A stretch of 49,689 nucleotides of DNA from Gryganskiella cystojenkinii (lineage: Eukaryota; Mortierellomycota; Mortierellomycetes; Mortierellales; Mortierellaceae). Position 1 is the first letter of the stretch; each line of letters begins with the position of its first letter. The stretch spans positions 5,633 to 55,321 of the forward strand of contig JAAAIG010000165.1 of NCBI GenBank assembly GCA_015852425.1, given 5' to 3'. The notes below the pieces were generated by a model. The model saw only the letters and a program-made list of their open reading frames with translations. It was not told where the DNA came from and made no database searches. Below are positions 42,668-49,689 of this stretch, piece by piece. The translations under genes were made by a program, and so were the position numbers.

Positions 42668-43934
42668 AATTTTTCTGTTTTCTTTTTGTTGCGTCCAGCG
42701 AAATGTGAAGTATCAGTCCTAAGTGAGCGAAGTGAAAAGTACAATCAAACAATTGTTAGATCAAAGATCCACCGTTATATGTGGCCGTGCGTTGCATGAG
42801 TGTTTGTGCGTCAGAAAAAAAATAAACGGTCGGTCCTCCAATTTTTTCTCGCGTGCAGAGAAAGAATGAAAGGAGTGGAGAAAGTGTGCAGTAAGCTTCG
42901 AGAGTATGAACGCCCAAAAACAAAATTGTCCACTTCCTTTCGTCCAAGATATTGATTGACGGAGCAAAGTCATTCCTTTCAATTGGCTTGACGATGGAGA
43001 GGAAACCTGTAAAGCTCCCATGACCGTTAGCAGAGAGGGGACGAAAAATTGTGTCATTTTGGTCATCAGGGAAGATGACTGGGCAACGTTGCTCCACGTC
43101 ACTCAGCAAGCTAAGTCAAAAACCGATCGATCTGGAGGAATGTGACGAAAGAAAATGAAAAATAGAAAACAGGTTTATGTTTTACCTGTTCTCTGAGAGA
43201 GGGAGGTATGAGAGCAAAAGACTGCCGTTAATTGGTAGTCTTTTACAAGGACTGATCCACAGTGTACTTCATCCAAAATGTGGTTCGTGTGGGGTTGCTT
43301 TTGCTTGAGGTGTGTATCACTGTTAACAAGGAATGCAAAGAAGAAACCGTTGACGCAAAAAAACTAATGCTCTGAATGTAAAGGAAAATGAGAGGTATGA
43401 AGAGATGCAAACGATGGTGGTCGCTATTTCTGTAACAAGGTGTGTCGTCCGGTGCAAAGGAATAAAGAGCAAACGGAAAGGGGAGAGAGGGAGGATAAAA
43501 GCGTGTTTGGTTGTGATTAAAAAGAAAAGACACCAAAAGGCATGTGAAATGGATGGGGAAGAAATAAAAAAAAGCACACAGGCGGAGAATTAGGTTTTTT
43601 TTCCTGATTATTCCCAGCGCAGCTGAGGTGAATCATCATGACCGGCCCTCTGACCAAGATCAGGTTACTCGAGGTTTCGCTCTTTTATTTTTGCGGCAAT
43701 AGTTTAACACTGGTTTAATGATTAATCTAGACGACGCGAACTCGCGCTTGCCTGTTTTGACAGGAGTGACTGTTGAAAGTAGCCCTCTCTTTCGACCTGT
43801 TGTTTGTGTTGCGACCTCCTTGTCTCGTTCAAACAATTCATTCATTAATCATTTGTCTTTCAACACCCTGCACCCTCATCCCATCCATTCCCCATTATCA
43901 CCTGCTTCAAAGGCATTGAAACAGTCATCATATA
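42668..43934. other. Divergent intergenic region upstream of PIF1
   Basis: About 1.27 kb. Minus-strand frames around 42756-43109 overlap in two registers and lack a recognisable domain, so no gene is called. A C-rich leader (43850-43930) precedes the PIF1 start. Confidence 0.4.
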
Positions 43935-46900
43935 ATGCCACCCAAAAAAAAATTCAAAGAGCCAGTCCAGACAAAGCTCAACTTTAGGCCGATCTCGGCC
44001 CCGTCACCCTCTGTACTCTTCTCGCTGGACACTTCAGCACCACCTCCCCCTCTTCGGTCCACCATGTCTATCCTCAACCACACCACCGCAAAGAGTTCCT
44101 TCACAAGCAACAATAGTACCAACAACTATAACAACAACTCTTTCTCGTCTGACTCTTCTACAGACACATTGTCTTTGAAAGAAAACTCGAGTCCAAACTC
44201 ATTTGACTCTCCAATGACAGCAACAGACAGGTACAAAATTGGTGGCAAAAGCTCTTTCAGCGCGAACAGGATCAACAATGATGTCTATTCCACCACGGAC
44301 CTTGTTTCAGCAACTCGTACTGGCTCACTCCAGGGGGGATATCAGATTGCCTCTCGTAAGTCATTCAAGGAAGTAGCCTACTGACATTGCTTTCGGTCAT
44401 AGTAATGGGTTGAATTGAGTCTAACGCGAGAGCTCTTATTTTTTCTTATGCACATCAAAAAAAAAAAAGACAAGCTGTCAGAGTATGAGAACAATATACC
44501 CGGCGACTCGACAGTTGACAGGGTCCCATCAATGGAAAAGAAACGAGATTACACTGCCTACGACGACAACGACTTGGTAATGCAGGACAGCACCAGGAAG
44601 AGAAGGGCACAGGAACCGACCGAATCAGCTTGGGATACCCACGGATCATCTTTTCAACCAGTGGATCTGGACAGCGACTCTGACGACGATTTGTTGGTCA
44701 TGCCCCCCGGATCCGAATACTCCATCCAGCCTAAACAATCTCGACCCATCACAGCTCCCAAGACACTCAAACCCATCTCACTCCTGGATCAGATGGCCAC
44801 ACCAAGGGGTACCCAGCCAATGCCTCGTTCCACAGGAACACTCGCTCGGACAAGTTCAAGCTCCTCGCTGAACGGACGGAGTATCGATAGTCCTATCTTC
44901 GTCTCTGGCAGCTCTACAGTGTCGGATGATGGGTTCAACTCTGGGTCTAGTCTGGACGACAGGTTGAAACAACTACGACATGGCAGTGGTGAACCCGAGA
45001 TGGAGGTACCCGGTTCTCATCAGAATCGATCTCAGACTTTGAATCAGTCTCAGACATCAAGTCGATCGCAGGCGTCAACCACCTCATCAACGTCGGGATC
45101 GCTCTCATCATCTCGCCACCAACTTTCTCAGCCCCATGGCGATAGCAGTCTCCAGGCCAAAGTCAAGCTTTATAGCCAAAAACGAGCTGGAGACTTTGCG
45201 ACTGTCACTATGGCCTCCCTTGCAACGTCCACCCCGAAGCGAACATTACCCGCCACAGTCAATCGATACCAATCATCGGCGCCTGTGCCTCAACAGCCTT
45301 ATTCGCGTAGTGGCAGTTCCTCATCGATCTCCCCTTCATTAGCAAACTCTTTCTCAAATGCGCAGCAAAAGGCTCAGGCAAGATCTCGTTCATCGTCTCC
45401 AACGAGTACCGGCGGCGGGTCTGGAACCAAAGTCAAGACACCCGGCACTGTGATAAAGGAAAAAATCGTTCTCTCTGCGGAACAACAGCATGTGCTGGAA
45501 CAAGTGGTCCTATATCAAAAGAGTCTGTTCTTTACAGGATCCGCTGGTACCGGAAAATCTGTCCTCTTGAGGGAGCTGATTATCCAGCTTCGGCAAAAGT
45601 ACAACAAGTCCAGGAGTGAATATTGGGAGCCTTCGAATGACGCGATCGCGGTCACGGCCTCTACTGGAATCGCTGCCTGTAACATTGGAGGATGTACACT
45701 CCACTCTTTCGCAGGTGTGGGTCTAGGACAGGAAGCACTTCCTGTGTTGATCGCCAAGGTTCGAAAGAACAACACGACGGCACGTCGTTGGCAAGAGACC
45801 AAGGTTTTGGTTGTCGATGAGGTGTCGATGATCGATGCAGACTTTATGGACAAGCTCGAGGCTGTAGCACGGGAAGTTAGAAAGGACCAGAGGCCGTGGG
45901 GAGGGATGCAGGTTGTGCTGGTCGGAGACTTTTTCCAGCTACCCCCTGTAAACAAGAACGGAACCACCAAATTTTGTTTCGAGGGTGAGTCCTGGAAGAG
46001 GGCCATCACCACGACCATTCAGCTCCGCCAAGTCTTTCGTCAAAAGGATCAGAGTAAGTTGCCCCAAAAAGTATGTTTGTAGGACGATGACTTCATCCAT
46101 GTTTACTAATCGCCTGCAACGTCACTCTCCGTTCTTTTTTAATGTTTTAGCTTTCGCGGACATGCTGAACGAGATGCGTTTAGGATCGATGTCACCCCCC
46201 ACTATCGAAAAGTTCAAGAATTTGACACGCGAGCTCTCTTCGGATGATGGTCTGCGACCAACAGAGTTGTGCGTACATGGGTCTTCTGCTTTTTCCATCG
46301 TTTTCTTGAGGACAGCATGATGCCTTACAGTTTACTAATGGTTTTTATATTATATTTTTTTCTCTGCTTCTTTTTTTAGGTTTCCTTTGAGAAATCAGGT
46401 CGAAGAAGCCAATAACCGCAGGTTAACGAACCTCAGAGGAAAGACGATGACCTATCAGGCTCGTGATCGAGGACCCCAAAAGGAGAAGATGGAGCAAAAC
46501 TGTCTCGCGCCTACGAACTTGCTGCTTAAAGTAGACTCACAAGTGATGTTGCTCCGTAACCAGTCTGGCGGTGCTGGAGGACTCGTCAATGGCAGTTTGG
46601 GTGTCGTCGTTAAATTCTCGACCCAAGCGGCGGAAAACGACACCATGGCCTCGGGAGACAGGAGTGCAAACCTGAACACACCTGGAGAGGAATTACCAGT
46701 GGTTAGGTTTAAGCTCGAAAATGGACAAGAGCGCGAGATGGTGGTCGGGCGCGAAGAATGGAAGATTGAGTTACCGAATGGTAATCTTCAGGGAGCTCGT
46801 GTCCAGATCCCACTGAGTCTTGCTTGGTCTCTGAGCATTCACAAGGCTCAGGGTCAAACGTTGCCCAAGGTTAGGGTCGATCTTGGAAAGGTCTTTGAGA

Positions 46901-47334
46901 AGGGTATGTTTTTTAAGCCTCTTATTTCCTTGTTATTACCCCACCCAACGTCTCGCCGTGATCATCCTCTACCCCCCTTTGCTTATGCTATAGTTTCGTG
47001 TTTTTATTTCATAACAGGCCAAGCCTATGTTGCGTTGTCAAGAGCAACGAGTCTGGATGGACTGCAGGTGTTGAACTTTGATCCTCGCAAGGTGATGGTG
47101 CATCCCAAGGTGATTGAGTTTTACAACAGTCTGAAAGCTTACGACGCTGAAGGTAGTAGTAGACGCGTCGAGAATGAATCGAGTTCAATCGAAGGTGGTG
47201 ACAACAAAGCTCCATCAAAAGGATTCGGAAGGCTGTCTAAAACGTCCACATTTAGTTCTCCGACACATATGATCACGTCGTCGAAGCCTGGTTCAGCTGC
47301 ATCGACACAGATTGCGCGATCATTTTACCAATAA
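43935..47334 (+). CDS. PIF1: PIF1-family 5'-3' DNA helicase
   Basis: Exons 43935-44355, 44470-46053, 46151-46268, 46380-46903 and 47018-47334 join in phase to 987 aa. The first 480 residues are Ser/Asn/Gln-rich and probably disordered. The helicase core begins [16 protein letters not shown]; Walker A is [13 protein letters not shown] (Lys503), then [20 protein letters not shown], Walker [20 protein letters not shown], motif [40 protein letters not shown], the PIF1 signature [18 protein letters not shown], and motif [24 protein letters not shown]1 enzymes unwind G-quadruplex and RNA-DNA structures, limit telomerase and act in mitochondrial DNA upkeep. The N-terminus [14 protein letters not shown] is basic and has a weak resemblance to a PCNA-interacting peptide. 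Its stop is 33 bp from the stop of the convergent small gene. Confidence 0.95.
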
Positions 47335-47367
47335 AAAGTCCTTCGTACTCTATTCGCTTATGACTTG

Positions 47368-47714
47368 TTAACCACGCGTATCGGGATCGTCTACCCGTGA
47401 GAAAATGAGAGCTTTTAAAAATGAAGCGAGTTGTGCCGTCGAGGAAGAAGCATTCGCGTTCGCGTCCTTCTTTTCTTTGTTCAGGGGCATATCGAGGATG
47501 TGTTCTAATTGTTTTCTGAACTGGAAGAATGGATAAAAAACTGGTGACCACGTTGACCCTTTTTTTCTATTTTGGTGACATCCTCCGTTAGTTTCAGTTC
47601 AATAATTTTGATAAGGGTTGTGATATTCGACCCTATCTTGGACGCATCCACCCTTACTTTATTTTCCTTCCTCCTCTTTTTTCTCGGTTGCAAAGGCACT
47701 CACTTTGTCGCCAT
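47368..47714 (-). CDS. Small hypothetical protein, 69 aa, two exons
   Basis: Modelled here from splice signals. Exon 1 is only 11 nt (47714-47704; ATG GCG ACA AA, with context ACCAATGG). A GTGAGT donor follows. The intron ends CCAAAATAG, with an ACTAACGG branch site 20 nt before it. Exon 2 is 47566-47368. The joined protein begins MATKKKGSTWSPVFYPFFQF, continues RKQLEHILDMPLNKEKKD, has an Ala/Ser stretch (ANANASSSTAQ) and ends FSRVDDPDTRG. Upstream on the minus strand is a CT-rich leader including a (CT)14 run. No domain, signal peptide or clear membrane helix is seen. An alternative acceptor at 47521 exists but breaks the frame with this start. Support is the coherent frame, the splice consensus and the leader; expression is unknown. 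Confidence 0.45.
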
Positions 47715-47846
47715 TGGTGCAAAGACCTGCTGATACTGGAGGTAAAGAGATGCCAAAAGAGATAGAATTTATTGGAGATCTGAAGGAAATGGTGGAAAGG
47801 GTCTGTGACACAAGTAGCGGGAGGTGAAAGAAATTGAAAGAAAAAG

Positions 47847-47874
47847 GAGAGAGAGAGAGAGAGAGAGAGAGAGA
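47847..47874. repeat. (GA)14 microsatellite
   Basis: 28 bp of uninterrupted GA, reading as CT on the minus strand in the presumed leader of the 69-aa gene. Confidence 0.95.
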
Positions 47875-49058
47875 CGAATGGCGAAGGGCTCGGCCCTCTG
47901 AAGACATGCTCGCTTGGCCTTGTGCTCTTGAAAAGAGGTTGAAAAGAATGCAAAAAAGGATCGATGGATCGATTGTCGTAGTCTTTTTTTGTTCAGAACG
48001 CACCGACCTTTCCTCTTTTTGCATTTTTGCCGAGTATCCTGCGTCTGGAACCCCCTAGAGAGCACAAGAACGCTCGCACACAAGAGCCATAACGTAAAAA
48101 CCAAACCAAAAAAACCAAAAAAAAATCTGGCGGTTTGTTCCGATGATCTACCGTTGATCGTTTTGCCTTTTTTCCTCCCTTTTTTGTCTTTTCGATCTTC
48201 CTGTCCAAAAACAACGATTCTACGTGTTCTTCAGGCAGGTACAGTTTTTTTTTTCCTGCAAAGACTGGGTTTGCGCATCACGTCTGTCGCCTTTGTCACA
48301 CTCACCATCATACACACACCTATGCACACTCTCCATGCAGCCTTTACCCCACGAAGAGCCACAACAAAAACAATAAGAAAGACGATCATTAAGGAGGACC
48401 AAGTTCCAGTACAACCATGTTAGAGTCGAGGACAAGAGGAAGCAAAAAGCGGACGAGGAGTTGGACTAGTTGGGGGAGGGAACACGAGCCATTCCGCGTT
48501 TGGGCGTGTTGTTGTCCAGGATTGTCATGGAAAAACCCTTTTTTTTTCCTACCACAATCTTCTCTCAAAAACAACAGCAACAGCAATCGCGACCATCCCA
48601 TCATCTTGCTCTCGTTCCTTTCCTCACATCAACCAACACAACTCTGTCCACGTTCACGGTCACGCCGGCTACAACGATGATGAGCATGCGCCTGGGCAAG
48701 GGGCACGAGCACGAATCGTTGCGTTGCTGCATGATAACAACAAGCACGCAAACACAAACAAAAAAAAACAGTTTCCAACGGTCGTCTTTTGTTTCTCATC
48801 CCTTGACTGTGCAACAACGAAAACAGAAGTAGCAGCAACAACAGAAGAAACAGTGGTTTTGAAAGCAACGTTCACCCCTTACTCCTTTGACCTCATTGTC
48901 CAGCCCGGCTGGAGAAGAAAGTGGTCACAAAAAAACCTATGATTTTTTATTTGTAAAGAATGCACAGCAGGGCGAAATCAGAAATGAACTAGAAGAACAA
49001 CAAAACAACATGAAAAAGGAATCTATGACGAAAGGGGAACGGAAAGACGTCGCACGAG

Positions 49059-49059
49059 C

Positions 49060-49112
<53 letters not shown>
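49059..49112 (+). repeat. (CAA)18 microsatellite
   Basis: Eighteen uninterrupted CAA units. They are in frame with the coding exon that follows (Gln), but an intron acceptor (CTCTTTCAG) lies directly after the array, so it may be either coding polyglutamine or intronic. Confidence 0.95.
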
Positions 49113-49114
<2 letters not shown>

Positions 49115-49123
49115 CTCTTTCAG

Positions 49124-49399
49124 GTACAGCGAGCGCAGTCTCAACGACCAGCAGCACAGTGGCATTGCTCGCAGTAACGACAACCACAGGTCTCTTCGCG
49201 CATTCACCACCCCTACCTTCACTCTTACCCCTGCCCCTATTCAGGGCTCGATCCAAAAAAAGCTGTGGCGGAACTGTCAACAGCCTCAACAGCAACGGTC
49301 TAAGGATCGCTTTCTGAAAAGAGGGGACATGACTGTCAGTACGACTGAAATAGATGTATTTCCAGTGCCTCTTTTCCGAACGGCCATTGTGGAACACAG
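49124..49399 (+). CDS. Probable internal coding exon of a gene running off the right edge
   Basis: Between a strong acceptor (CTCTTTCAG, ending 49123) and a consensus donor (GTGAGT from 49400) one frame is open for 92 codons: YSERSLNDQQHSGIARSNDN, then a Thr/Pro-rich stretch (FTTPTFTLTPAPIQGSIQKK), a Gln-rich stretch, RSKDRFLKRGDMTVSTTEID and VFPVPLFRTAIVEH. The frame is also open back through the (CAA)18 tract to 49029. The frame lacks an ATG until 49329, so upstream exons are needed. Amino-acid content and flanking splice sites look genuine. No domain recognised, and the next exon is beyond or near the edge. Confidence 0.45.
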
Positions 49400-49689
49400 G
49401 TGAGTCCATCATTCCGATTGGTTATTTTCTTTTCTCGCTCCCCGCTCCCTTCCTCCCTTCCTCCCTTCCTCCTCACCCTCTTCATCTTTCCTATGTTCCT
49501 GCTCCTTTTAAAAAATGAATACAACTCGATTTTCACACGTTTGAGGGCGCAGAGGAGAGCAAAACCATGGTAACTCCTTCCTGTCTCATCGTCGGGCGAT
49601 ACAAAAAGAGGACGGGCCAAAGGAGAGGGCGTGTGCGTAGGGGTTTTTTCCTTCCATGGCTCGCACACTCAGACGCGTCTTGAGTGGGA
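49400..49689 (+). other. Window edge, presumed intron or non-coding
   Basis: It starts with the GTGAGT donor, followed by a (CTCCCTTC)-type pyrimidine stretch. No further exon can be defined before the window ends. Confidence 0.35.

Larger units (their letters stand above)
47715..49123. other. Region without a confident gene
   Basis: It contains the CT-rich promoter of the 69-aa gene and a (GA)14 tract. From about 48480 to 48942 all three plus-strand frames stay open in Gln/Thr/Ser-rich low-complexity sequence. One of these, ending VLKATFTPYSFDLIVQPGW, could be a 5' exon of the gene whose exon follows at 49124, but the donor is weak and I do not call it. Confidence 0.4.

Noticed and set aside
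42756..43109. Minus-strand frames of 113 and 117 codons upstream of PIF1
   Set aside because: Two overlapping registers are open over the same bases. The longer one looks partly protein-like but lacks a recognisable motif, start context or splice sites.
47769..48104. Ser/Leu-repeat frames on the minus strand across the (GA)14 tract
   Set aside because: The repeats SLSLSLS come from the CT microsatellite. The region is better explained as the leader of the 69-aa gene.

Overview
The window is nuclear DNA of a filamentous fungus. Most genes carry short GT..AG introns (about 60 to 310 nt, a few near 500 nt), often with a CTAAC-type branch site, and leaders are strongly CT-rich. Two decayed fatty-acid desaturase copies resemble the Mortierella omega-3 desaturase more than any other family I can recall. 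The remaining gene set (RER1, a Tlg2/syntaxin-16 SNARE, a PIF1 helicase, an HRI-type eIF2alpha kinase, F-box/LRR and carotenoid oxygenase genes) fits an early-diverging fungus. I therefore infer a member of the Mortierellaceae (Mucoromycota). I see no bacterial features, no rRNA or tRNA and no CRISPR array.

Layout, left to right. At 100-1023 is the 3' end of a low-affinity phosphate transporter gene. At 1179-3290 is a decayed minus-strand gene. At 3458-5762 is a membrane-anchored M28 aminopeptidase. At 7815-10531 and 12270-15000 are two tandem secreted subtilases sharing an intron position and each with a TATA box. An assembly gap lies at 15514-15645. At 16374-17892 is an AIFM2-like FAD/NAD(P) oxidoreductase. 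At 18216-21600 are two head-to-head omega-3 desaturase pseudogenes. At 21798-23595 is a multi-span membrane protein with EF-hands. At 24557-26663 is a carotenoid oxygenase, followed by a dead LINE fragment. At 28708-29628 is a non-autonomous DNA transposon with perfect 9-bp target duplications. At 30086-30436 is a small secreted protein, followed by a decayed coding remnant. Then come F-box/LRR (minus), RER1 (plus), TLG2 (plus), the HRI-like kinase (minus), an acidic disordered protein (minus), PIF1 (plus), a newly modelled 69-aa two-exon gene (minus) and a probable coding exon running off the right edge.

Functional themes. Nutrient acquisition is concentrated on the left: phosphate uptake, a vacuolar/extracellular aminopeptidase and two secreted endoproteases, all on the plus strand. 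The middle (17.9-31.5 kb) is accessory-like: duplicated and dead desaturases, a LINE fragment, a transposon and degraded small secreted-protein remnants. The right third is compact housekeeping: Golgi-ER retrieval, endosome/TGN fusion, translational stress control and genome maintenance.

All gene models were spliced by eye, checking reading phase across every junction. No alignments or database searches were run.
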